Assembly: GCA_902492505.1 (NCBI GenBank)
Contig: CABULU010000003.1
Location: 4,290-68,289 of the forward strand
Length of the DNA stretch: 64,000 nt
From: an uncultured Eubacteriales bacterium
GTDB lineage: Bacteria; Bacillota; Clostridia; Oscillospirales; QAKW01
Reading direction: 5' to 3'
The notes under the pieces were generated by a model. That model did no database searches. It saw nothing but the letters and a program-made list of their open reading frames with translations, and had not been told where the DNA came from. The translations under genes and the position numbers were made by a program. Within the stretch, counting starts at the first letter, position 1, and each line of letters begins with the position of its first letter. Positions 25,372 through 32,940 of this stretch are shown here, one piece after another.

Positions 25372-26445
25372 TTATTCTATCGTATTAATTACGGAACGTG
25401 CAGTATATATTGCGGCATTTTTTGCTTCCTCCAGCGTATTTGCCGCGCTTCCCACCTCCATGAGTACCGTATAGTCCGTGACATGCGTATTAAACCTGTC
25501 TCCGCGAAGATTTACGGGCCGTGACAGCGCGCCGTAGTTCTTTCCCATAGTGCGTGAAATATCAAGTGCAAACTTAAAATTTTCGCGCCAGTTCGGATGC
25601 TTTAATCCCTTGGCATCGGTACCGCAAACAAGCATAACCTGCGCTGTGTTTTTATCGTCGACTTGTGTCAGCGGTCTGTATGTATCGCCGCTTTGCGTTG
25701 TAATCGCATCGCGGTGAACGTCAAAGCAAAGCTTTATAGACGGATATTTTTCAAGCGCTTCCTCCACTCCCTTTATAGAGCGTGAATATGCTCCGCTGAA
25801 CTGTTCCTTATCGTACACCTCTGTCAGGTGTATCGTTTTATAACCGAGTCTTTCAAATTCTTCCTTCATGGCGTTGCCCACATCCACTACACTCCCGCCG
25901 CCGTAATACTCTTCGGACGTGTGCGTATGATAGATAAGAATATACGGCTCCTCCTTATTGAGTTTCGGCGGAGTATAGTCGGCATACAAAAGCCCCGTCA
26001 CATCATAATTTGTATTGTTTATAACAGAGGTACCGCCGTAATCTTTATATTTTCCCGACAGCGCGGAAAGATTTACAACAACAGCGTCGGGATTATCCGT
26101 AACGGCGGGCGGCTCTCCGGTCTGAGTATTGCCGTTTGCAAGCTGAGACGCCTGCGGCTGCTGCTCCCCGTCCTCACTGTCCGTAAACGCATTGCTGGCA
26201 TACATGATAAAATCTTCGGTACCTACCGCTGACACTCCGCCCTCCGATTTACCTGTGATTCCGTATTCAAGACTGAGTAAATCGGTTTCAAATTCACCGA
26301 AGGTATAATCATAAGCACTGTTTGCAATCTGTCGGCCGAAAAGCTTAAGCACCCCAACTGACACAACAGCGCACAATGCAATACATAAAACGGATTTTAC
26401 GGTTGCCTTTATCTGTCTGAGCTTTACTCTGTTCAATACTCTCAC
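25372..26445 (-). CDS. spoIIP: Stage II sporulation protein P
   Basis: 357 residues. A single N-terminal membrane helix (KSVLCIALCAVVSVGVLKLF) anchors a SpoIIP amidase/endopeptidase domain with ILIYHTHTSEEYY and CFDVHRDAI carrying metal ligands, ending GSAANTLEEAKNAA. SpoIIP with SpoIID and SpoIIM digests septal peptidoglycan during engulfment. It follows gpr as in Bacillus gpr-spoIIP. The start is GTG at 26445; a TTG three codons later has better ribosome-site spacing, so the exact start is uncertain. Confidence 0.95.
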   Translation of the reverse strand: MRVLNRVKLRQIKATVKSVLCIALCAVVSVGVLKLFGRQIANSAYDYTFGEFETDLLSLEYGITGKSEGGVSAVGTEDFIMYASNAFTDSEDGEQQPQASQLANGNTQTGEPPAVTDNPDAVVVNLSALSGKYKDYGGTSVINNTNYDVTGLLYADYTPPKLNKEEPYILIYHTHTSEEYYGGGSVVDVGNAMKEEFERLGYKTIHLTEVYDKEQFSGAYSRSIKGVEEALEKYPSIKLCFDVHRDAITTQSGDTYRPLTQVDDKNTAQVMLVCGTDAKGLKHPNWRENFKFALDISRTMGKNYGALSRPVNLRGDRFNTHVTDYTVLMEVGSAANTLEEAKNAAIYTARSVINTIE

Positions 26446-26503
26446 ATCCTTTATGAAAGCATATGCTGTACATATTCAATTTAACACTGTTTTTAATACA
26501 GGC

Positions 26504-27391
26504 TCAATATAAAAATCTAAGAATATCCTCTGTCGTCATATCACGGTGAAGCGCCTTGTTTACGGCAAAAGCGATGAGTTTTGCCGCTGTATCGGTAGCA
26601 CTGTCAATGCGCGTGGGCATAGCTATCATGGAATCCCCGAACTGTCCAAGCAGCTCACGAGCCTTTTCCTCGGTACAGCCCGCATTTGACAAAATAGTAG
26701 CGACATCCATAACAGTCGGCATACCGACCGACAATACGGGGATGCCAAGATTATCGGGCGATATTTTTCCGCGTGCGTTATCGACGCCTCCGCCCGGGGT
26801 CAGAGAGGTATCGGAAAGCTGTATCGTTTTACACAGACGCTTAACCGACGTTGAGGCAAGCGCATCGATAACTATAATGAGCGACGGCTTGAGCATTTTG
26901 GCGATACCGCCGATAAGCTCGGCACTTTCAATCCCTGTCACGCCGAAAACATTGGAACATATAGCACTGACGCTTGCATAGGTTCCGTCATTGATAAGCT
27001 CCGGCATGACCTTTTCAAATCCACGGGTCACAATAATTCTGTCCACACATTTCGGACCAAGACTATCCGCTGTTATCGCGCGGTTGCCGATGCCGGCAAT
27101 TAATATCCTGCCTGCCGACTTTGGCATAAGCGAACGCATTATATCGGCAAGCACCGTAACAATTGATTCAAAATCATTGTCGGTAATCCGATATACCCTG
27201 TCCGTTTCAACCGTAACATATGTTCCCTTTTCCCTCTCAAAAAGCTTCGCATCATCATCGCTTTCAATTTTTACGGTAGTGACGGTGCATGCGCCGTGCC
27301 TTACGGTAGCCGCACGTGCGGCATGTGTCACACCGGCGGCGCTTGCCGCCTCCATTGTTTCAACAATAAGACCCGTTCTCGCTTTTTTCAT
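26504..27391 (-). CDS. gpr: GPR endopeptidase (spore protease)
   Basis: 295 residues of peptidase family A25, which degrades small acid-soluble proteins during germination. Recognisable elements are the region LIAGIGNRAITADSLGPKCVDRI, NVFGVTGIESAELIGGI and the SLTPGGGVDNARGKIS loop. The N-terminal propeptide is short. It is upstream of spoIIP with a 58-base gap. Together with spoIIP and gerW it makes the organism a spore former. Confidence 0.96.
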   Translation of the reverse strand: MKKARTGLIVETMEAASAAGVTHAARAATVRHGACTVTTVKIESDDDAKLFEREKGTYVTVETDRVYRITDNDFESIVTVLADIMRSLMPKSAGRILIAGIGNRAITADSLGPKCVDRIIVTRGFEKVMPELINDGTYASVSAICSNVFGVTGIESAELIGGIAKMLKPSLIIVIDALASTSVKRLCKTIQLSDTSLTPGGGVDNARGKISPDNLGIPVLSVGMPTVMDVATILSNAGCTEEKARELLGQFGDSMIAMPTRIDSATDTAAKLIAFAVNKALHRDMTTEDILRFLY

Positions 27392-27489
27392 TCAGTCACC
27401 ATTTCCTTTAAAATTTAATGTAAAAATAAACACATATCAAATAAAAAATCACTTGCTTTTATCATTATTTACAAATTATTGCATTTTAA

Positions 27490-27518
27490 TTGAAATAAAA
27501 AATTTTTTTGATTATAAT
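27490..27518 (+). promoter_or_regulatory. Promoter of the IIC-like membrane protein gene
   Basis: TTGAAA (27490-27495) and TATAAT (27513-27518) with a 17-base spacer, 29 bases before the ATG. Confidence 0.75.
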
Positions 27519-27546
27519 ATCACCAAAATATTTTTAGGAGGAAAAT

Positions 27547-28632
27547 ATGGAAAAGAAGAATTTTTCGGTAAGTTTGAAAAAAGTTCTTGAACACATATTT
27601 ATCGACGGTCTTTCCGGCATGGCGATAGGCCTTTTTTCAACTCTTATCATCGGCACAATCACCGAACAGATAGGCGTGCTGCTCGGCGGGTACATAGGCA
27701 ATATGATTGTACTTGTATCAAAGGTCGCAAAGGCGATGATGGGAATAGGCATAGGCGTCGGAGTTGCAAGCAAATTCAAATGCTCGCCCCTACTCACCGT
27801 TTCAGCGGGCGTCTGCGGTATGATAGGCGGGTTTGCCTCTAAAATAATTGACGGAACCGTTCTTGACGGAACGGTTTTAACGCTTGCCGGAGTCGGTGAA
27901 CCGCTCGGTGCGTTTATAGCGGCGCTTGTCGGTATAGAAGTAGGCAGGCTTGTTGCTGGTAAGACCAAAATGGACATCATACTCACCCCTCTTGTCACCA
28001 TTATCAGCGGCTCGGTTGTCGGTCTTCTTATGGGACCGCCGATTTCACAGTTTATGAACTTTATCGGCTCAATGATTAATTTTAACGTCGATAAATATCC
28101 GATTATCGGCGGCATAATAGTCTCCATGCTGATGGGTATTGCACTGACATTGCCCATCTCATCGGCCGCCATCGGCGTTTCGCTCGGACTGACCGGTCTT
28201 GCGGCGGGCGCGGCAACGGTAGGATGCTGCGCACAAATGATAGGCTTTGCGGTCGCAAGCTACCGCGAAAACAAGCTCGGCGGACTTATCGCGCAGGGTA
28301 TCGGTACATCAATGATACAGATGCCTAATATTGTACGGAATATCAAAATATGGATTCCCGCAACGCTTGCGTCAGTAATTCTCGGACCGATTTCTTCGGC
28401 AATTCTCAAAATGACAAGCAACGCTGTGGGCTCCGGCATGGGCACATCGGGACTTGTCGGTCCGATTTCCGCATTTCAGGTAATGACAGGAGCCGGAACC
28501 TCACCCGTTATCGTACTTATCGAAATTATTGTAATGTACTTTCTGGCGCCCGCCGCACTTTCACTGCTGTTTTCCGAAATTCTTCGTAAAATCGGCTGGA
28601 TTAAAAACGGCGACATGAAGTTAGATGTATAA
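27547..28632 (+). CDS. PTS IIC-like membrane protein (PfoR family)
   Basis: 361 residues, extremely hydrophobic with about 9-10 membrane segments, matching the PTS_EIIC_2 / PfoR family (for example GLSGMAIGLFSTLIIGTI and SAFQVMTGAGTSPVIVL). PfoR was named as a putative regulator of perfringolysin in Clostridium; most members are stand-alone and their substrate is not known. No IIA or IIB subunit is encoded nearby, so PTS transport is not supported by context. AGGAGG ribosome site; monocistronic. Confidence 0.85.
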   Translation: MEKKNFSVSLKKVLEHIFIDGLSGMAIGLFSTLIIGTITEQIGVLLGGYIGNMIVLVSKVAKAMMGIGIGVGVASKFKCSPLLTVSAGVCGMIGGFASKIIDGTVLDGTVLTLAGVGEPLGAFIAALVGIEVGRLVAGKTKMDIILTPLVTIISGSVVGLLMGPPISQFMNFIGSMINFNVDKYPIIGGIIVSMLMGIALTLPISSAAIGVSLGLTGLAAGAATVGCCAQMIGFAVASYRENKLGGLIAQGIGTSMIQMPNIVRNIKIWIPATLASVILGPISSAILKMTSNAVGSGMGTSGLVGPISAFQVMTGAGTSPVIVLIEIIVMYFLAPAALSLLFSEILRKIGWIKNGDMKLDV

Positions 28633-28669
28633 AATTTTTGTAAATAGGCTTTTAATTTCGATAGAATTG

Positions 28670-28678
28670 TGTTATACT
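28670..28678 (+). promoter_or_regulatory. Extended -10 promoter of the DUF1292 gene
   Basis: TGTTATACT fits an extended -10 element (TGnTATACT), 29 bases before the ATG at 28708; no clear -35 hexamer. Confidence 0.45.
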
Positions 28679-28707
28679 GATAACAGAAATGAGCGGAGGG
28701 ACTTTGA

Positions 28708-28998
28708 ATGGCGAACGAATTCGGAAACGACATAATTACGCTTACCGACGAAAACGGGACGGAGCTCCAGTTTGAGCATTTCGGCTCAGTCGAGATGGAC
28801 GGCACAATTTATGTCGGACTTATCGAACTCTTTGACGATCCGAAAAAACAGCTTGAAAGCGACGGCACGTTATTTATTCTCAAAACCATTGAGGATGACG
28901 CAGGTGAGGAAATTCTTGTCACTATAGATGACGATAATGAGCTAAATCGTGTTTCAAGAGTATTTGAAGAGACGTTTGAAGACCTTATACTTGACTGA
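28708..28998 (+). CDS. DUF1292 domain-containing protein
   Basis: 96 residues, strongly acidic, with the DUF1292 pattern DIITLTDENGTELQFEHFGSVEMDG followed by ILKTIEDDAGEEILVTIDDDNE and a C-terminal FEETFEDLILD. Widespread in Firmicutes as a single small domain with unknown role. It has a GGAGG site. The promoter of the downstream 6S RNA lies within its last 35 bases. Confidence 0.9.
   Translation: MANEFGNDIITLTDENGTELQFEHFGSVEMDGTIYVGLIELFDDPKKQLESDGTLFILKTIEDDAGEEILVTIDDDNELNRVSRVFEETFEDLILD
28964..28991 (+). promoter_or_regulatory. 6S RNA promoter, nested in the DUF1292 gene
   Basis: TTGAAG (28964-28969) and TATACT (28986-28991) with a 16-base spacer, placing a start near 28999-29001. 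Confidence 0.6.
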
Positions 28999-29000
28999 AA

Positions 29001-29199
29001 AGACACTGCCTGCGGTGTGCGTTGACTGTTTATTTTAAGCCTACATTAATTATACGGGAATGATGCTCGAAGCCCTGTGAGCAAGCCGTACCGGCATTTT
29101 GCCTGATACGGAAGCCTGTGAAGGGTGACGGCGAACTCCCACCTGTGACTTTTCGCAGGGATTAAAGTATGCGGTTGACGGCATACGCGGGTTGAGAAC
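29001..29199 (+). ncRNA. ssrS: 6S RNA
   Basis: About 195-200 bases with no reading frame, folding as 6S RNA should. The closing stem pairs CCTGCG (29009-29014) with CGCGGG (29186-29191) and continues TGTGC with GCATA after a bulged G. The inner arm has a CCGTA...TACGG hairpin (29087-29111) below a GCCCT/AGGGT helix. A large AT-rich bubble lies on the 5' side (around 29025-29065). The 5' sequence CCTGNNGTGTNNGTTG resembles Bacillus 6S-1 as I remember it. 6S RNA binds sigma-A RNA polymerase by mimicking an open promoter. Ends are approximate. Confidence 0.78.
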
Positions 29200-29205
29200 A
29201 CATGT

Positions 29206-29235
29206 TTACGGCTGCCTGAAAAACGGCAGCCGTAA
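29206..29235 (+). terminator. 6S RNA terminator
   Basis: TTACGGCTGCC / GGCAGCCGTAA stem with 8-base loop, followed by TTTAT. The tail is short and overlaps a TATAAT box used by the next gene. Confidence 0.7.
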
Positions 29236-29251
29236 TTTATAATATAAAACA

Positions 29252-29962
29252 ATGGAAATATTTACACGTACTAAAGCACTCATCGGAGAGTGCGGATTAA
29301 AAAAACTTAAAAATTCGCAGGTGCTGCTTTGCGGCTGCGGCGGCGTCGGTTCATACGCACTTGAAGCACTGGTGCGCGCGGGAATCGGCAAAATTACGGT
29401 GATAGACGCAGACAAAGTTGCGGTAAGCAATTTAAATCGTCAGTTAATAGCGACATCGGATACTGTCGGTATGCTAAAAACCGATGCTGCCGAAATACGG
29501 GCAAAATCAATAAATTCAGATATTGATTTTACGGGGATTTCCAAATTTATAGACAGGCAGAATGCAGCAGAGCTGATTCCGAATAATACCGATTATATAA
29601 TCGACGCGGTAGATTTTGTTCCTGCTAAGACAGCGCTTGCCGAATACGCATATCAAACTGATACGCCGATAATTTCCTGTCTGGGTACCGGAAACAGACT
29701 GGATGCAACGCAGTTTGAAATATGCGATATATTTGAGACAAGCGGCTGTCCGCTCGCAAGAAAAATGAGATGCGAGCTGAAAAAAGCGGGTGTTATGAAG
29801 CTTGACGTGCTATATTCAAAAGCGCCCGTCATACAGCCGGAATATGAAATATCCGATGAAGGAAAACGCACAGTGGGTTCGATATCGTATGTTCCGTCAG
29901 CCGCAGGTCTTTTACTTGCACAGCATGTTATTACAAGCCTTTTGGAGGAAAACCGAAATTGA
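29252..29962 (+). CDS. tcdA: tRNA threonylcarbamoyladenosine dehydratase TcdA
   Basis: 236 residues of the ThiF/E1-like superfamily, TcdA (YgdL) branch: RTKALIGECGLKKLKNSQV, the ATP-binding LLCGCGGVGSYALEALVRAGIG, and DADKVAVSNLNRQLIAT. It cyclises t6A37 to ct6A in ANN-decoding tRNAs with ATP. A sulfur carrier such as CsdE/CsdA is not adjacent. The ATG lies 8 bases after a TATAAT box and has no ribosome site, suggesting a leaderless or near-leaderless message. Overlaps trmB by 4 bases. Confidence 0.92.
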   Translation: MEIFTRTKALIGECGLKKLKNSQVLLCGCGGVGSYALEALVRAGIGKITVIDADKVAVSNLNRQLIATSDTVGMLKTDAAEIRAKSINSDIDFTGISKFIDRQNAAELIPNNTDYIIDAVDFVPAKTALAEYAYQTDTPIISCLGTGNRLDATQFEICDIFETSGCPLARKMRCELKKAGVMKLDVLYSKAPVIQPEYEISDEGKRTVGSISYVPSAAGLLLAQHVITSLLEENRN

Positions 29963-30624
29963 GACTGAGAAGAAAGAAGAACAGAGATACAAGGTTTGAG
30001 CGATGCGCTGAATTTGCGCTCACACCGGAGCCGTCGCTTAAAGACCGCTTTTACGATGTTTTTGACAAAAGCAGAGTGCTCGAAATGGAAATCGGCTCCG
30101 GGAAGGGCGGTTTTATAACTCAGTGCGCAGCTCAAAATCAAAACCGCAGCTTTATATCCATAGAAAGAGTTAAGGATTGCATACTCATGGGCATGGAAAA
30201 GGCATATAACGCGGGGCTTGGTAACATCCGCTTTATCTGCGCCGATGCCGAGATACTGCCGTCAATTCTGCCAGAAAAATGCGCGGATGTCATTTACATA
30301 AATTTCTGCGATCCTTGGCCTAAAGCTGCTCATGCCAAGCGCAGACTGACACACAGAAAAATGATAAAACACTACCTGCCTCTGCTGAAAAACGGCGGCG
30401 AAATCCGCTTCAAAACAGATAATGACGGTTTGTTTGAATTTACGCTTAAAGAATTTGAAGAGCTTAGCTTTGAAATGTCTGAGATAACACGCGACCTTCA
30501 TTCGACAGCTACACCCAATATCATGACCGAGTATGAAAAGCGTTTTTCCGACATGGGCGTCAAAATAAAGCGGCTTGTTGCAAAGCCGACAGATACAACC
30601 TATAAAATTTTAACGGAGCTTTAA
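29959..30624 (+). CDS. trmB: tRNA (guanine-N7-)-methyltransferase TrmB
   Basis: 221 residues starting at a TTG that overlaps the tcdA stop, with GGAGG 10 bases upstream; the resulting N-terminus MRLRRKKNR matches the family. SAM-binding motif EIGSGKGGFI and the catalytic/tRNA region INFCDPWPKAAHAKRRL followed by GGEIRFKTDN. It makes m7G46 in tRNA. Cotranscription with tcdA joins two tRNA modification enzymes. Confidence 0.95.
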   Translation: MRLRRKKNRDTRFERCAEFALTPEPSLKDRFYDVFDKSRVLEMEIGSGKGGFITQCAAQNQNRSFISIERVKDCILMGMEKAYNAGLGNIRFICADAEILPSILPEKCADVIYINFCDPWPKAAHAKRRLTHRKMIKHYLPLLKNGGEIRFKTDNDGLFEFTLKEFEELSFEMSEITRDLHSTATPNIMTEYEKRFSDMGVKIKRLVAKPTDTTYKILTEL

Positions 30625-30629
30625 AACAT

Positions 30630-30653
30630 GTGCCGGCTGATTCCAGCCGGTAC
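30630..30653 (+). terminator. Hairpin after trmB
   Basis: CCGGCTG / CAGCCGG core extended to about 10 base pairs with a 4-base loop, six bases after the trmB stop. No proper T-run follows, so it may be a weak terminator or an mRNA end protector. Confidence 0.55.
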
Positions 30654-30669
30654 TTACATTTAATGTCAT

Positions 30670-30698
30670 TTGACTGCATATCAATATCATGCTATAAT
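30670..30698 (+). promoter_or_regulatory. Promoter of the SLH protein gene
   Basis: TTGACT (30670-30675) and TATAAT (30693-30698) with a 17-base spacer, 31 bases before the ATG at 30729. Confidence 0.75.
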
Positions 30699-30728
30699 AA
30701 ATACACTTACTTATTCCGGAGGGAAAAC

Positions 30729-32900
30729 ATGAAGAAAAGAATTCTGTCTATTATTTTATGCACGGTATTATCGTTTACAGCCCTATCCTGCTATGTCCGG
30801 GCCGAAAGCTACTGGGATGTGCAGGCAGACTACCTGAAAGCGCTGGAAAGCGGAAATTCTGATGAAATAATTTCCTGTGTTAAAAGAATAGAAGCGGTAT
30901 ATCCCGCACCAAGCAATGAAACCGAATATCTTCGGCTGGCATTTCCGAGAGAGCGCGCAGCACTCGAATATGAAAAAAGCGGACTTTATACCGAAGCTTG
31001 TAAATACTACCGCAAGGCGCTTGAATGTTTTGTCTGGCTAAACGACAACGGAAAAGATTACAGAGACAAAATAATGCTGACAGAGGCAATGATAGCGCAA
31101 ACCGAGGGTATTTTTGAAGTATACACCGAATCGGAAACAAGCAGTGACGTTCCGTATTTCGGTCAAATAAACGAACCTGAAAGCAATTTCGGCACATATT
31201 ACGGCATGTGCAGTGATTACATCGGCGGGAACCAAAGCGCCAAGCTAATTTACGTTCAGTTTTTCACCGAGGACATCGGACCGTTTGACTGGCAGTTACC
31301 GCCCAACAAGTACGACCTTGTGGAGATAGGCTGGAACGTGCCCAATGAGACATATGAGGATTTGGAGCGGGTTTGTGCAGATGAAACCCGCGAATATATC
31401 GAAAGAAACGTCAAGTGGCTTGCAGAACAGGACTTTAAATTTATTATCCGATTCGGTGCAGAAGTGAACTGCTGGGAAGATCTTGAAAATTATACTACCG
31501 AGCAGCAGAAAAAGCAGTTTACGGACAAATTTAAAGAAGCCTTTGCAACAGTCGCAGATTATGTTCACAGGCTGGCACCCAACTGCGCTATGATGTACTC
31601 GCCCAATGATATTTCCAACTGGTATTATACCGCTGAGGACTTTTATCCGGGTGATGAATATGTAGACTGGGTAGGAATGTCAACATACGGCAAGATTTCC
31701 TCTGCCGCGTCAGAAGAAGCAGGCAGCCAGACGGACGCATGGTACGGCCGCGGAATATATGAAAATCAGCTGCTCAGAATAAAGAACATTGTCGATACAT
31801 TCGGCGACCGCAAGCCTATAGCCGTTAGCGAATGCGGGTTTGCCTACCGGGACTCCAAAGGAATTCAGACGTTGGAGCACGCAAAAGAATCGCTTCGCTA
31901 TTTTTATACATATGTGAACATGGTATATCCGCAAATCAGAGCTATTTATTATTTCAATACGGATTTTGCGGGAACAAGCTATTCTCTTAAAAACAATCAG
32001 GAAATGTATAATACATATGTACAAACAGTAAACCAAAACATTGCGATGCAAAAAACAACGCAGATCAGCGGTCAGAATTATATGAAGCTGAAAAATCTCA
32101 ATGAAGCGGCAAATCAAATAACGCTCTATACATGCTCATATTATCCCGGCGGCGAAAGCACAGTCAGCTATGAGCTGGACGGCAAAATGCTATCATCGGA
32201 AAACGGATATCCTTACAAATGCACCTTTCAGAGACCAGATACCGGCATGCACACACTTAAAGTGACAGCCAAAACGGGCAAGACCGTCAAAACAAAGATT
32301 TACGGAATAGAGATTTCCAACGACGGCACAATACATGCCATTGAATCTAAAATGACAGACGTAAAAGTGACAAGCTGGGCTTTTAAGCCGATTTCATACG
32401 TTGTTGAAAACAATCTTTTCAACGGAATGACGGAAAATACGTTTGAACCCGCCACAAACCTAACGCGCGGAATGCTTGTAACGGTTATCGGCAGACTGGA
32501 AGGTGTTGATGAAAACAGAAACGCCGACACTGCATTCAGTGATGTCCGCAAAAACAAATACTACACCGGATACATAAAATGGGCGTCAGATAACGGAATT
32601 ATAAACGGCATAAGTCCGGACAAATTTGCTCCCGATACATTTATAACCCGAGAACAGACGGCAACTATTCTTTTCAGATATGCACGATTCAAAGGCTATG
32701 ATACAAGCGGAAGAAATACTCTGACTCAATACTCCGACAGCGGTAAAATCGGAAAGTTCGCCAGAGAGGCTATGGAATGGGCAAACTATTCCCAAATAAT
32801 AAACGGTATGACACCGACCGAACTTGAACCGAAAGGTTTTGCCACGCGCGCACAGATTGCTAAAATAATTATGGTATTTGACATGCTTTACAATGAATAA
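30729..32900 (+). CDS. Secreted GH26-like glycoside hydrolase with C-terminal SLH domains
   Basis: 723 residues from the ATG at 30729 (GGAGGG site); an upstream in-frame ATG is rejected because it precedes the promoter. Signal peptide at residues 1 to about 27. A TPR-like helical segment (about 30-115) leads to a TIM barrel similar to GH26: acid/base candidate Glu245 in RFGAEVN and nucleophile candidate Glu368 in AVSECGF. A beta-sandwich (about 460-540) precedes three SLH repeats (about 543-723) that would bind secondary cell-wall polymers. Likely degrades or binds beta-mannan-type glycans at the surface; substrate unproven. Confidence 0.87.
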   Translation: MKKRILSIILCTVLSFTALSCYVRAESYWDVQADYLKALESGNSDEIISCVKRIEAVYPAPSNETEYLRLAFPRERAALEYEKSGLYTEACKYYRKALECFVWLNDNGKDYRDKIMLTEAMIAQTEGIFEVYTESETSSDVPYFGQINEPESNFGTYYGMCSDYIGGNQSAKLIYVQFFTEDIGPFDWQLPPNKYDLVEIGWNVPNETYEDLERVCADETREYIERNVKWLAEQDFKFIIRFGAEVNCWEDLENYTTEQQKKQFTDKFKEAFATVADYVHRLAPNCAMMYSPNDISNWYYTAEDFYPGDEYVDWVGMSTYGKISSAASEEAGSQTDAWYGRGIYENQLLRIKNIVDTFGDRKPIAVSECGFAYRDSKGIQTLEHAKESLRYFYTYVNMVYPQIRAIYYFNTDFAGTSYSLKNNQEMYNTYVQTVNQNIAMQKTTQISGQNYMKLKNLNEAANQITLYTCSYYPGGESTVSYELDGKMLSSENGYPYKCTFQRPDTGMHTLKVTAKTGKTVKTKIYGIEISNDGTIHAIESKMTDVKVTSWAFKPISYVVENNLFNGMTENTFEPATNLTRGMLVTVIGRLEGVDENRNADTAFSDVRKNKYYTGYIKWASDNGIINGISPDKFAPDTFITREQTATILFRYARFKGYDTSGRNTLTQYSDSGKIGKFAREAMEWANYSQIINGMTPTELEPKGFATRAQIAKIIMVFDMLYNE

Positions 32901-32934
32901 AAAATATCTCTCGGTATACACCGAGAGATATTTT
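32901..32934. terminator. Bidirectional terminator between the SLH gene and htpG
   Basis: AAAATATCTCTCGG / CCGAGAGATATTTT stem with a 6-base loop, T-run on both strands. Confidence 0.92.
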
Positions 32935-32940
32935 TATTTA

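Noticed and set aside
27392..27470. Forespore sigma-F/G promoter before gpr
   Set aside because: A CATTAAA-like -10 and TGATAT-like -35 can be found, but the spacing is too short; not convincing by eye.
29001..29199. SRP RNA, RNase P RNA or tmRNA
   Set aside because: None of the diagnostic sequences (SRP GGAAG tetraloop-helix 8 core, RNase P GAGGAAAGTCC, tmRNA GGGGCTGATTCTGGATTCGAC) occur; the long bubble between two helices fits 6S RNA.
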